From the NCBI GenBank assembly GCA_005792635.1, contig SXRF01000116.1:1-34098 (forward strand): a stretch of 34,098 nucleotides of DNA. Direction: 5' to 3'. The notes beneath the pieces are model-generated. The model ran no database searches, was not told the DNA's origin, and saw nothing but the letters and a program-made list of their open reading frames with translations. Source of the stretch: Rickettsiales bacterium (GTDB taxonomy: Bacteria > Pseudomonadota > Alphaproteobacteria > Rickettsiales > SXRF01). The translations under genes were made by a program, and so were the position numbers. Positions 16,791 to 25,489 of this stretch are shown here, in pieces (the stretch's first letter is position 1; each line of letters opens with the position of its first letter).

Positions 16791-19700
16791 GAAATCAAAG
16801 CTTCAACGAAAACATAGTGGAACAAGCTGCCCTAGAGTGGCTGGGCGAGTTGGGCTATGGTTATAAACATGGAAGCGTTTTGCCACGGGTGAACCCACTT
16901 ACTGGTGCGGATGATTATTCACAGGTGATTTTGGAAGAGGAGTTGCGTTCGGCACTTGCGAGAATAAACCCTAAAATTCCTGCGGATGCGCTAGATGATG
17001 CGTTTCGCAAGGCGACTCGCTCGGCTGCGCCTGAATTGCTGGAGGATAACCGCTTGTTTCACCGCCTGTTGGTGGATGGGGTGGATGTGGAATATAACCG
17101 CCCTGATGGCAGCATTGCTGGGGATAAGGTATGGCTGGTGGATTTTGCGAATCCCAAAGCCAATAGTTTTTTGGCGGTGAATCAGTTTACCATCATTGAA
17201 AATAAGAATAACCGAAGACCAGATATTATCATTTTTATCAATGGTTTGCCACTGGCGGTGATTGAGCTTAAAAATGCCGCCAATGAAAACACTACCACTT
17301 ACGGTGCGTATAACCAGTTGCAGACTTATAAAAAAGAAATTCCCTCACTATTTCGCACCAACGAATTATTGGTTATATCCGATGGGATTGAGGCACGGGC
17401 AGGCTCGCTCACCGCTAATCGTGAACGGTTTGCCCCATGGCGAACTATTGATGGGGTGGTTATCGCCCCCAAAGGCTCAGCGGAATTGGAAACTTTGATT
17501 AAGGGCATGTTTGCACCGCAGATTTTGCTGGATATGGTGCAGAATTTTGTCGTTTTTGAGGTGGATTCTGGCAGAATTATCAAAAAAATTGCGGCTTATC
17601 ACCAATATCATGCGGTTAATAAGGCGGTGGAATGCACTGTGCAGGCAGCAAGCCCTCGTGGCAATAAACGAGCTGGGGTTATTTGGCATACGCAAGGTTC
17701 GGGCAAAAGCCTATCTATGGCGTTTTATGCGGGAAAAATTGTGCAAGCCCCTGCGATGCAAAACCCAACCCTGATTATCCTTACGGATCGCAATGATTTA
17801 GATGACCAGCTTTTTGGCACATTCTCTATCTGCAAGGATTTGCTACGCCAAACACCTGTGCAAGCTCGAGATAGAAAGCATTTGCAAGAATTGCTGAGTG
17901 TGGCATCTGGCGGAGTGATTTTTACCACCATTCAAAAATTTGCCCCTGAAAAAGGTGAAGCTTATCCGCTGCTTTCTGATCGGCGAAATATCGTGGTGAT
18001 TGCGGACGAAGCGCACCGCAGCCAATATGATTTTATTGATGGTTTTGCTCGTCATATGCGTGATGGTTTGCCACAGGCTTCATTTATCGGATTTACAGGA
18101 ACACCGATTGAGCTTTCCGATAAAGACACCTACGCTGTGTTTGGTGAAAATATCCATACTTATGACATCCAGCAAGCGGTGGAAGATGGCGCAACTGTGC
18201 GGATTTATTATGAAAGCCGTTTGGCAAAAATTGAGCTTAACCAAGAGGAACAACCGCACCTAGACGCAGAATTTGAAGAAGTAACCGAAGGTGAAGAACT
18301 AAACCGCAAAGACAAACTCAAAAGCAGGTGGGCAAGGTTAGAAGCTCTGGTTGGTGCAGAAAAACGAGTTGAGCTAATAGCCCGAGATATTGTGGAACAT
18401 TTCGAACGACGGCGTGAAGGTATGGCCGCCATAGTTGGTGAAGGTGGCAAGGGCATGATTGTGTGCATGAGTCGCCGTATCTGCGTTCAGCTTTATGATG
18501 CTATCGTTAGGCTGCGTCCTGATTGGCATAGCGATGATGAAGATAAGGGATTTATCAAAGTTGTTATGACTGGTTCTGCTAGTGACCCTGAAAATTTTCA
18601 ACCACATGTGCGAAATAAAGCAGGGCGTGATAAACTAGCCAAGCGTGCTAAAGACGAAAACGACCCGCTAAAATTAGTGATTGTTCGTGATATGTGGCTT
18701 ACAGGGTTTGATGCGCCATGTATGCACACCATGTATATTGATAAGCCCATGCAAGGGCATGGTTTGATGCAGGCAATCGCCCGTGTGAACCGAGTATTCA
18801 AAAACAAACCTGCGGGCTTAATTGTTGATTATCTTGGTATTGCCGATAGCCTGAAAAAGGCTCTTTCAAACTATACGGAAAGAGACCGCTGCGAGGCAGG
18901 TGTGCCACAAGAAGATGCTATTGCATTATTGTTAGAAAAATATGAAGTTACCAAGCAAGTTTTTCATGGTTTTGATTACATCGTTGCAATAATTGGCTCA
19001 CCAGCAGATAGGCTGCGAGTTATTCCCGCTGCGATGGAGCATGTGCTTTCACAAGAAAATGGGCGAGAACGCTTCATGCAGGCATGTCTTGACCTTTCCA
19101 AAGCATTTGCACTAGCGGCAGCAAGTGATGAAGCAACTGAAATTCGTGATGAAGTGGGCTTTTTCCAAAATATTCGGACAGCTTTTGCCAAATCAACTAC
19201 AGGCAGCAGTAAAAGTGCAGAAGAGCTAGATACTGCTGTCCAACAGCTTGTGTCGCGAGCAGTGTCATCTACCGAAATGGTAGATATTTTCGCCGCAGCA
19301 GGATTAAAAACTCCTGACATATCCATACTTTCTGATGAGTTTCTTGCCGAAGTGCGCGGCATGGAGAAAAAGAACCTTGCTCTAGAAATGCTCAAGAAAA
19401 TGCTCCGTGATGAGATTAAGAGTCGCTCAAAGAAAAATGTTGTACAAGCACGGAATTTTTCCGAGATGCTGGAAAACACCATCAAAAAATATCAAGGCAG
19501 GTTAGTTGAAGCCGCCCAAATTATTGAAGAACTTATTCAAATCGCAAAAGAAATGAAAGTGGCAAAAAGCCGAGGCGAAGAGCTGGGGCTTAATGATGAC
19601 GAAGATGCGTTCTACGATGCCCTTGCCGAAAACAGCAGTGCAAAAGATGTGCTTGGAGATGACCAACTGCGACAAATTGCCCGTGAGTTAGTTCAGGCGG

Positions 19701-19876
19701 TTAAGAGCAGCACAACTATAGATTGGACAGTTAAAGAAGGCGTTCGGGCAAAAATTCGTGTTACCGTAAAACGCATCCTTCGCAAATATGGCTACCCACC
19801 AGATTTAGAAGAAAAAGCAACCCAAACCGTGCTTGAACAGGCTGAAATTTTATCAGAGCATTGGGTGAGCCAGTGA
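16787..19876 (+). CDS. hsdR: Type I restriction endonuclease subunit HsdR
   Basis: This is a full-length 1,029-residue HsdR. The N-terminal PD-(D/E)xK nuclease is seen as D146 ([16 protein letters not shown]) and E160-x-K162 ([10 protein letters not shown]), with a following QLQTYKKEI block. The SF2 helicase motor has Walker A HTQGSGKS (residues 301-308), [17 protein letters not shown] at 407-410 ([13 protein letters not shown]), FTGTPIE and the motif VI region [15 protein letters not shown]. The C-terminal helical domain ends with a MtxX-like ATVLEQAE region that contacts HsdM. It translocates DNA and cuts unmodified DNA at a distance. All catalytic residues are present, so restriction should be active. 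Confidence 0.96.
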   Translation: MRNQSFNENIVEQAALEWLGELGYGYKHGSVLPRVNPLTGADDYSQVILEEELRSALARINPKIPADALDDAFRKATRSAAPELLEDNRLFHRLLVDGVDVEYNRPDGSIAGDKVWLVDFANPKANSFLAVNQFTIIENKNNRRPDIIIFINGLPLAVIELKNAANENTTTYGAYNQLQTYKKEIPSLFRTNELLVISDGIEARAGSLTANRERFAPWRTIDGVVIAPKGSAELETLIKGMFAPQILLDMVQNFVVFEVDSGRIIKKIAAYHQYHAVNKAVECTVQAASPRGNKRAGVIWHTQGSGKSLSMAFYAGKIVQAPAMQNPTLIILTDRNDLDDQLFGTFSICKDLLRQTPVQARDRKHLQELLSVASGGVIFTTIQKFAPEKGEAYPLLSDRRNIVVIADEAHRSQYDFIDGFARHMRDGLPQASFIGFTGTPIELSDKDTYAVFGENIHTYDIQQAVEDGATVRIYYESRLAKIELNQEEQPHLDAEFEEVTEGEELNRKDKLKSRWARLEALVGAEKRVELIARDIVEHFERRREGMAAIVGEGGKGMIVCMSRRICVQLYDAIVRLRPDWHSDDEDKGFIKVVMTGSASDPENFQPHVRNKAGRDKLAKRAKDENDPLKLVIVRDMWLTGFDAPCMHTMYIDKPMQGHGLMQAIARVNRVFKNKPAGLIVDYLGIADSLKKALSNYTERDRCEAGVPQEDAIALLLEKYEVTKQVFHGFDYIVAIIGSPADRLRVIPAAMEHVLSQENGRERFMQACLDLSKAFALAAASDEATEIRDEVGFFQNIRTAFAKSTTGSSKSAEELDTAVQQLVSRAVSSTEMVDIFAAAGLKTPDISILSDEFLAEVRGMEKKNLALEMLKKMLRDEIKSRSKKNVVQARNFSEMLENTIKKYQGRLVEAAQIIEELIQIAKEMKVAKSRGEELGLNDDEDAFYDALAENSSAKDVLGDDQLRQIARELVQAVKSSTTIDWTVKEGVRAKIRVTVKRILRKYGYPPDLEEKATQTVLEQAEILSEHWVSQ

Positions 19877-19882
19877 TACTAA

Positions 19883-19897
19883 TTTTTACAGTAAAAA
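19883..19897. repeat. Short perfect palindrome after hsdR
   Basis: TTTTTAC-A-GTAAAAA lies 7 bp after the hsdR stop. It is too AT-rich for a strong intrinsic terminator. It may be an operator for the downstream HTH gene or simply chance. Confidence 0.25.
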
Positions 19898-19992
19898 CAT
19901 CTGACATTCTGTTTGTGTTTTTATTGCATAATGCTTATTATTTTGCACATAAAGCTATACAATGTCCATTTTAATATACATTAAATGATTAT

Positions 19993-20313
19993 ATGCGTAT
20001 CAACCCACCTATGCCACTACCAGTTCAGCGAGCCCTCGCCAAGCTAGGCGATGATATTCGCACCGCTCGCTTGCGTCGCCGTATTCCAACCACGCTTATG
20101 GCAGAAAGAGCGATGATAACACGCACTACGCTGGGCAAGGTAGAAAAGGGGAATGCAGGTGTTTCGCTGGGAATTTATGCAACAGTGCTTTTTTTGCTCG
20201 GTATGACTTCACGCATTGCTGAACTTGCGGATGTTAAAAATGATGAAGTAGGGCTGCAACTGGATGAAGAGCGATTGCCTAAGAGAATTCGCCGTTCATC
20301 AAAGAAGAAGTGA
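19993..20313 (+). CDS. HipB-like XRE/HTH regulator, orphan
   Basis: This 106-residue protein contains a Cro/C1-type helix-turn-helix: LAKLGDDIRTARLRRRIPTT, LMAERAMITRTTLGKVEKGN and VSLGIYATVLFLLGM. The C-terminus is basic (RLPKRIRRSSKKK). This subfamily normally precedes a HipA-like kinase gene. Here the next gene is convergent and unrelated, while the only hipA in the window has its own, different hipB 6 kb away. It is therefore an orphan antitoxin-like regulator or a remnant of a lost module. Confidence 0.7.
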   Translation: MRINPPMPLPVQRALAKLGDDIRTARLRRRIPTTLMAERAMITRTTLGKVEKGNAGVSLGIYATVLFLLGMTSRIAELADVKNDEVGLQLDEERLPKRIRRSSKKK

Positions 20314-20369
20314 TTTATTTTGGGGCTGATTTTGCAATAGCTGATAACCATCAGAAGATTTTTGCCATT

Positions 20370-20945
20370 TCAATCATCAACGAACCCCTGTGCTGTGAAT
20401 TTATATAGCACCTTGGCGTTGGGGTTGTGGCTAATCGGCGTGTCCATTTTATAATCAACTGTTGGGTCAATATGGTCGGCGTAGCGTGCCACCCATTCTA
20501 GCCACTGTGCTTGCTCTGGCTCGGTGGCGTTAGGAAGCCCCAGCATCGCTTCCAGATAATGGCGGGTGCGGCGAGCGATTTCCATATCTCGCAAAGCCAC
20601 TTTGAGTCGGCGGATTTTCTGCCGTTCGCTCATCATACTTGGGTTTTTCAGGCGACGCTGGTCGTAAACTTTTGCCAAATGTTTGGCTTCACGGTCAACT
20701 ATGGCGATGCTTTGCGTTTGTGCTGTGGGTGGGTGGAGCATTTCTTTTTCAGTTGGCACACCATAGGATTTTTTAGCCCAATAACCACGAGGCGGGCGGG
20801 GAATTTTCATTTTCTTGCAAATTTTTGCCAAACCAACATCTGAAATGCCATAGCGTTTTGCCACCTGCATCACTGGCTCAGCCCAGATTTCCTGATAAAG
20901 TTTCTCGCGCTCAAAAATTATGGTTTCTGCAATATCCTTTTTCAT
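20370..20945 (-). CDS. Hypothetical HTH-containing protein
   Basis: In this 191-residue protein the N-terminus (EREKLYQEIWAEPVMQVAKR, YGISDVGLAKICKKMKIPRP, PRGYWAKKSYG) forms a clear helix-turn-helix followed by a conserved PRPPRGYW stretch seen in mobile-element proteins of unknown role. The middle is charged and helical (SERQKIRRLKVALRDMEIARR), and the C-terminus reads QWLEWVARYADHIDP. DNA binding is likely from the HTH. No enzyme motif is seen. It ends 57 bp from the convergent HipB-like gene. Confidence 0.6.
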   Translation of the reverse strand: MKKDIAETIIFEREKLYQEIWAEPVMQVAKRYGISDVGLAKICKKMKIPRPPRGYWAKKSYGVPTEKEMLHPPTAQTQSIAIVDREAKHLAKVYDQRRLKNPSMMSERQKIRRLKVALRDMEIARRTRHYLEAMLGLPNATEPEQAQWLEWVARYADHIDPTVDYKMDTPISHNPNAKVLYKFTAQGFVDD

Positions 20946-21001
20946 TCTTTATTGGATAAGCTACTGGCAGCTGCGGTCAAGCGTCTTTTTACATCATTAT
21001 A

Positions 21002-22081
21002 TCACGAGATTTTGAAACGATTCTTGAGACGCTCAATTGTATGTCGCCATTTTGGTGCGGTGGGTTTGCATACTGTATTTTGGTTGCCAAACAGTCCGAT
21101 TTCTTGAACAGCATCCTGTGCAGGTACTGTTTTAATCCATTTCACCGCAACGAAATACTCTGACTTCTGCGGGTCGTTTATAAACTCACGGTGGTATTTT
21201 CCTTCAGTAGCAATATCCATAAAAAGTTGTTCGCCCTGCGGTGTATCCACCTTAAATTCAGCAGCAGGTGTTGCATATCCAGATACCTCGCCAACCCCAA
21301 CATAGCCAGTTCTAGGGATATTTACCCAAATACGGTCGCTTGGCTTCAAGAGACGGAGAGTTTTGCTGTACCACTCACCGCCACCAGCACTAATAAAACC
21401 ATATTTTACTGCTTCGTTCCATGAACGGCTAAGGTCATGCCCAAAAGAAACATAAAATTCGCCGTTCCAAGGCTCGCTTTGGTCGTCTTTAGTCGTAGCA
21501 ACATTAACCTGTACATGAGCTGGATCCATAAGCCAAGCACGACTTAGCAACTGCTCGCCACCATAATTGAAAACTTGGAAGAAAAGCACATTGATTGCAA
21601 TGTCACGCTCGCTTAAGTATTGCACAATCCGCTCTGTGCTTTCATCTAGCGATGCAGCAACCACAACAATTTGGTGCGCTTGATTCAGCGACTCTTCATC
21701 CAATTCGGTTTTGAATCTTGCCTTAAAATCGGAAGCTAAATCACGATTTGGTGCGAACCGTCCGTATATTGCAACAATTTCTTCAGGGCGTAATTTCTCA
21801 ACCCAGCTAGCATAATCTAATGCCTGTGCAACTACATCACGCGGAGTTTTATTGCGCTTAATTTCTATAAGAATTAGCGAACCATCAGGTGCAATCGCCA
21901 GCAAATCAATTCTGCCACCGTAGCCTGTATTTTCCTGCTGCCCTATAAGCATCCACTCATCTGAAAGAATGGAGGGAGCTTCCTTAATCATTTCCTCAAG
22001 CAAAGTTTCGCTAGGCAGCTTCGCCTCTACCAGAGCTTGCGGTTTAGTCCCAACTTTCCAAATTGCATGACGAATAGGCAT
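21002..22081 (-). CDS. NucS/DUF91-like PD-(D/E)xK nuclease-domain protein
   Basis: This 359-residue protein has an N-terminal PD-(D/E)xK fold visible as GGRIDLLAIAPDG (D59), SLILIEIKRNK (E73-x-K75) and RDVVAQALDYASWV (Q86), the pattern of NucS/DUF91 and related restriction-type nucleases. The ~200-residue C-terminal part (WNGEFYVSFGHDLSRSWNEA, RIWVNIPRTGYVGVGEVSGY) looks like a separate sensor or binding domain. All catalytic residues are present. It lies on the minus strand next to the TcmP/DUF5131 pair in the defence island, so DNA cleavage in defence is plausible but unproven. Confidence 0.7.
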   Translation of the reverse strand: MPIRHAIWKVGTKPQALVEAKLPSETLLEEMIKEAPSILSDEWMLIGQQENTGYGGRIDLLAIAPDGSLILIEIKRNKTPRDVVAQALDYASWVEKLRPEEIVAIYGRFAPNRDLASDFKARFKTELDEESLNQAHQIVVVAASLDESTERIVQYLSERDIAINVLFFQVFNYGGEQLLSRAWLMDPAHVQVNVATTKDDQSEPWNGEFYVSFGHDLSRSWNEAVKYGFISAGGGEWYSKTLRLLKPSDRIWVNIPRTGYVGVGEVSGYATPAAEFKVDTPQGEQLFMDIATEGKYHREFINDPQKSEYFVAVKWIKTVPAQDAVQEIGLFGNQNTVCKPTAPKWRHTIERLKNRFKIS

Positions 22082-22133
22082 AATGTCTCAAATATAAAGT
22101 GTTATTTGCTTTGCTGCTCCCATAACACTTATT

Positions 22134-22976
22134 TCATGCAAACAAATTCAACAACCAAAATGTTCTATGACTGCTTGCAGATTTTACGGAGTAGTAATCA
22201 CAAGTTTTTGCACCTGATATTTTGACAATTCTGTGCAGTAATTTACTTTCTAATTCCGCTCTCCATTTATAATAATTTTTGCTGTTTTTCAGGTTTATTG
22301 TTTTTCCAATTTCCTTGTCGGTTAGAAGTGTTTTTCCTGTATTGCTATACGCTACACATTTGCGAAAATCATCTGTGTTTGCGATATAGTTTATCATTGC
22401 GTCTTTAGCAAATGTTAGCATCACTTGAGAATTGGTAATTTTTGCAAAAATTTGCTTTATGAGCGGTAATGGAGCGTCCTTATAACCATATTGATCCAAA
22501 AGAAAAAAGGAATGACCATTTCTTTGCTCAAGCATTTTCAGCAGGAATGGTAAATTCTTAGAAAAACTTCCCCTCAATAGAAAAATTCTATCACCTATTA
22601 ATTTTCCATATCCCATTTTATAAAGTTGTGATTTTAGAGTTTTAATAGCGTTCGCATCCCTATCCACAAAGTAATACATTGCATTGATGCGAAAATTTGC
22701 TCCTCTTTTTGCACGAATAATACTCTCTATCTTGCCTATTTTTTCTAAGAATATAAATGGTGAGCCATGGATTTCTACACCATTTTCAGAGCTTTTATAA
22801 ACTCCGCCACCGCAAAATCCATCTACTATCGTAAGCGTAGTCTCAGGGCGTTTGCTTGCTGCTTTCCGTAAAAAATTGCTAAAACTATTTTTGAAAATTT
22901 CATGTTTTTCTAAACTGTGCGACTGTAAAAAGGGCAGATTATTCGCATCTGACCAGTCGTAGTGACTTTTTACCAT
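22134..22976 (-). CDS. tcmP: Three-Cys-motif partner protein TcmP
   Basis: This 280-residue protein carries the TcmP hallmarks: an N-terminal HYDWSDANNLPFLQSHSLEK, then TIVDGFCGGGVYKSSENG with the FCGxGxY glycine-rich loop, GSPFIFLEKI, a VDRDANAIKTLKSQL stretch and FFLLDQYGYKDAPL. The order resembles a Rossmann methyltransferase-like fold (glycine loop, acidic residue, D-Q-Y-G in place of a D/N-P-P-Y motif), though the activity is unknown. Its start (after AGAGGA) lies 29 bp downstream of the DUF5131 gene, the three-Cys-motif protein it is named after. The sequence is AT-richer than the neighbouring RM genes. Confidence 0.85.
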   Translation of the reverse strand: MVKSHYDWSDANNLPFLQSHSLEKHEIFKNSFSNFLRKAASKRPETTLTIVDGFCGGGVYKSSENGVEIHGSPFIFLEKIGKIESIIRAKRGANFRINAMYYFVDRDANAIKTLKSQLYKMGYGKLIGDRIFLLRGSFSKNLPFLLKMLEQRNGHSFFLLDQYGYKDAPLPLIKQIFAKITNSQVMLTFAKDAMINYIANTDDFRKCVAYSNTGKTLLTDKEIGKTINLKNSKNYYKWRAELESKLLHRIVKISGAKTCDYYSVKSASSHRTFWLLNLFA

Positions 22977-23005
22977 CTATTCCTCTGATTATCTGATTTT
23001 GTAAT

Positions 23006-23764
23006 CTACCGAAATAATGGCAATTCATTCTTTGGCAGGGAAGGCATTTCTTGCCAAATTTTTCCATCAAGCATTTTTCCATTTGCTGATTTAGAGGATT
23101 TTTTGCCATCAGGCGAAAACGCACCCCACTGCTTGAAAAAGAAGGGAACTGCCGATTTTTTACATTGTTTTTGGAGATTTATCACCCAGCTTTCTTCCAT
23201 TCTTCTTGCTTTTGCTCCCGATTCACCACCAACAATAACCCAGTGGATGCCTTGCAAATTAAGCTCTCCCAAATCCTCAAGAAGCGGCTCAATAGAAAGA
23301 AAACGAATGCTTGCACTAATTTCCCGCAAAATATCAATTCTCGGAAGCCCCTGTTTTTTATTTTCCACCGAAACCCCAAGCCAAACATTGGGCGGAGTTT
23401 TTCTATTAGAAAAATACTCACTCATTCGTTCTGGTCGCTTGCTAAGCACCTGATAAATATGCTGCGGAGTGTTGGTGATGGTTGTAAAAACTTTATCCAG
23501 ATACTCCGTCGGCACATCATCATGAAACAAATCGCTCATAGAACAAACAAAGTAAATGCTAGGCTTTTTGCGCCCCGCTGGTTCGTTTAGCCGCTCTGGG
23601 TGCAAAGTCAGCTTAAAATTATTTTCATACCCTTTTGCACCCATAGCATGCAGACGAGTTGCCATCTGCTCCGCATAACAATTTTTGCAGCCTTGCGATA
23701 TTTTTGTGCAGCCCGTCGTTGGATTCCAAGAAAACTCTGTCCACTCTATATTTGATTTTGACAT
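23006..23764 (-). CDS. DUF5131 (phage Gp37/Gp68-like) three-Cys-motif protein
   Basis: ATG 23764 gives 252 residues starting MSKSNIEWTEFSWNPTTGCT; upstream in-frame codons are not needed. Three cysteines C19-x6-C26-x2-C29 (TGCTKISQGCKNCYAEQMAT) give the family name and could bind a metal or an iron-sulfur cluster as in radical-SAM-like enzymes. Further family blocks are IYFVCSMSDLFHDDVP, YQVLSKRPERM, VWLGVSVENKK, IRFLSIEPLLEDLG and WVIVGGESGAKARRM. It forms a conserved pair with TcmP on the same strand. Its molecular role is not established. Confidence 0.88.
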   Translation of the reverse strand: MSKSNIEWTEFSWNPTTGCTKISQGCKNCYAEQMATRLHAMGAKGYENNFKLTLHPERLNEPAGRKKPSIYFVCSMSDLFHDDVPTEYLDKVFTTITNTPQHIYQVLSKRPERMSEYFSNRKTPPNVWLGVSVENKKQGLPRIDILREISASIRFLSIEPLLEDLGELNLQGIHWVIVGGESGAKARRMEESWVINLQKQCKKSAVPFFFKQWGAFSPDGKKSSKSANGKMLDGKIWQEMPSLPKNELPLFR

Positions 23765-23864
23765 ATTAGCCACTTGCTTTTTGATAGTATTTGCATGACT
23801 TAATATGTTCTGTTTTATGGGTAAATTGCAACACACAAAATGTCGTGCTGAAAGTAGTAAAAAC

Positions 23865-24269
23865 ATGAAAACCAGCTGCTTTTATCTATACTCTGGCGAA
23901 GGGCGCATCTCTATTGCGCGTACATCACCAAAGCATGTGCTTGATGGATTGAAATATTACCCTGTGCTTGCGCCAAAGAAATGGCTTTTTGAACCTGCTT
24001 ATAAAAATTATGCCGCCTATCGCGAGCGATATTTCAATAAAATACTATCGCCACTAAATCCGCAAAAAGTGTGGGATGAATTGCACGCACTTGCCACTAA
24101 TCATGAGCCTGTGCTGCTCTGTCATGAGCATTACCCAGACCACAAACCTGACGATTGGTGTCACCGACGCATGGTGGCGCAGTGGTTGCAAGATGCGCTA
24201 GGAGTAAAAGTTCCAGAGTTGGAATTGCCGCAACATAAGGATTTGAATGCTCAAGCGTCGCTTTTCTGA
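23865..24269 (+). CDS. DUF488-like protein
   Basis: ATG 23865 gives 134 residues. The C-terminal half has the DUF488 pattern: a strand ending in an acidic Cys-containing loop, EPVLLCHEHYPDHKPDDWCH, then RRMVAQWLQDALGVKVPELE. The N-terminal half reads CFYLYSGEGRISIARTSPKH, then YYPVLAPKKWLFEPAYKNYA. DUF488 proteins are small, widespread and uncharacterised. It diverges from the DUF5131 gene with 100 bp between the starts, so a shared regulatory region is likely. A longer in-frame start at 23805 exists but would overlap that region. Confidence 0.7.
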   Translation: MKTSCFYLYSGEGRISIARTSPKHVLDGLKYYPVLAPKKWLFEPAYKNYAAYRERYFNKILSPLNPQKVWDELHALATNHEPVLLCHEHYPDHKPDDWCHRRMVAQWLQDALGVKVPELELPQHKDLNAQASLF

Positions 24270-24331
24270 ATTATTTGGCGTTCTGCTATTGCAGAAATGT
24301 TAAGTGAACTTGAGGGTATTTTTTCTTAAAT

Positions 24332-24374
24332 TAAGGTTGAAAATACAAAGTTTGACTTTGCGATTTCAACCTTA
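24332..24374. repeat. Nested inverted repeat upstream of the unknown 264-aa gene
   Basis: TAAGGTTGAAA (24332-24342) is perfectly complementary to TTTCAACCTTA (24364-24374). Inside it CAAAG-TTTGA-CTTTG (24346-24360) forms a second perfect stem. It lies about 115 bp before the next start codon and is not followed by a T-run. It may be an operator, a small-RNA fold or a target site. Confidence 0.55.
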
Positions 24375-24488
24375 TTAAATGTAGGTATAATACCCTATGA
24401 GAGTTCGTAGCCATTTAAAAAGATTGCAATTGCTACTAAATATTTCATAGTGGCTATGATTAGAAAAAACAATTATGGACAGAAATCT

Positions 24489-25283
24489 ATGTTTGGTTGG
24501 TTGAAGAAAAAGATAGAAAAACGAACTTTTGAAAAGCAGGTTGATACGATTTGGAAGGTGTTCGGAGTATCTCAAGATTTGAGAGAACAAAGCGATAATG
24601 GAAAATTGCGTTCTTTTAATGTGGATGGTGACATAACGGAACTAAATGGTTTTGAAGAAGAAGTCAGCATAGTAAGAACAAAAGATGGGGTTATTATATT
24701 AAAAAAAAGCAATGGAGAACAAATATCTAACAGTTTGCTTAAAGATGATGTTATAAAACAAATCCCACCAGATGTTACAGAGTGTGTTTTCGCTTACTTT
24801 ATAGTAAGATCCAAGCATGAAGGATATGATGATAAGATTTGTTCTTGCCTTATAGATTCAAATGGTAGTGATGTATCTGTATATGGTGATAGAAGAGCTT
24901 TTTGGTGGTCTCTTGCCAAAGGAAGCTTAAAAGAAATCTTCTTAAAAATTAACAACACCCGTATGACAGACAAGGCTTTTGCACAGGTGCGTGCTTCTGC
25001 GAACGGAGTGTGGCAATCGGCTATAGATCATGATGGTTCAATTGAACATATGAGAGATACTATAGTTTTATGCAGAAACACTCATTTAGATGTTTTTTCT
25101 AAACTTAAAACGCAATACGAAAATAACCCATCTGTTAAATTTGGGATTGATATTGCAAAAACAATGGTTCTTGCAACTCAATCAGAGGATCTTAAGCTAG
25201 AAGGTATAGCTTTTGAGCGTCTAAAAAGTTTTATTTGGGAATCTGGCAAAGAGCCTAAGGAGTTTATAATTTTGCATGGTTAG
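24489..25283 (+). CDS. Unknown protein (264 aa)
   Basis: The start is uncertain: ATG 24489 (MFGWLKKKIEKRTFEKQVDT) is chosen because it gives the most natural N-terminus, but GTG 24450 and ATG 24456 are in frame. The protein is soluble, with no signal peptide, membrane span or nucleotide-binding motif. Notable blocks are ELNGFEEEVSIVRTKDGVII, PDVTECVFAYFIVRSKHEGY, CSCLIDSNGSDVSVYGDRRA and QVRASANGVWQSAIDHDGSI. It is AT-richer than its neighbours, suggesting separate acquisition. It lies in the defence island between the DUF488 gene and hipBA. No family is recognised, so no function is proposed. Confidence 0.6.
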   Translation: MFGWLKKKIEKRTFEKQVDTIWKVFGVSQDLREQSDNGKLRSFNVDGDITELNGFEEEVSIVRTKDGVIILKKSNGEQISNSLLKDDVIKQIPPDVTECVFAYFIVRSKHEGYDDKICSCLIDSNGSDVSVYGDRRAFWWSLAKGSLKEIFLKINNTRMTDKAFAQVRASANGVWQSAIDHDGSIEHMRDTIVLCRNTHLDVFSKLKTQYENNPSVKFGIDIAKTMVLATQSEDLKLEGIAFERLKSFIWESGKEPKEFIILHG

Positions 25284-25376
25284 TTCACCTTCAAATCCGC
25301 CAGCAGCGTGTCATCAGGAAAAGTGAGGCGAATTCCTTGCATAGGGGCATAAAAACCTCTCCATGTCTTATTGTAC

Positions 25377-25426
25377 GCAATAAAACGGGTAAAATAAAGC
25401 GATTTATGCGATAAAATGGGGAATAT
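25377..25426. repeat. Direct repeat copy 1 (downstream of hipA), containing two ATAAAAyGGG units
   Basis: The 29-bp sequence at 25377-25405 (GCAATAAAACGGGTAAAATA followed by AAGCGATTT) is identical to 27403-27431. It contains ATAAAACGGGTAAAAT (25380-25395), and a related unit ATAAAATGGGGAATAT follows at 25411-25426, 31 bp later (three helical turns). The two copies lie on either side of the hipBA module. Confidence 0.75.
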
Positions 25427-25489
25427 AATTATAATAATAGCCGCAAATAACCTTTAGCAAGGGGCTTACAAAAACATTCTTATTAAAGT

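Noticed and set aside
23006-23453. Plus-strand ORFs of 116 and 141 aa opposite the DUF5131 gene
   Set aside because: The minus strand carries clear DUF5131 motifs across the same region; these are shadows.
24352-24391. Promoter TTGACT ... TATAAT upstream of the unknown gene
   Set aside because: Good boxes, but they are 28 bases apart, far from the 16-18 needed, and TTGACT lies in the loop region of the nested hairpin.
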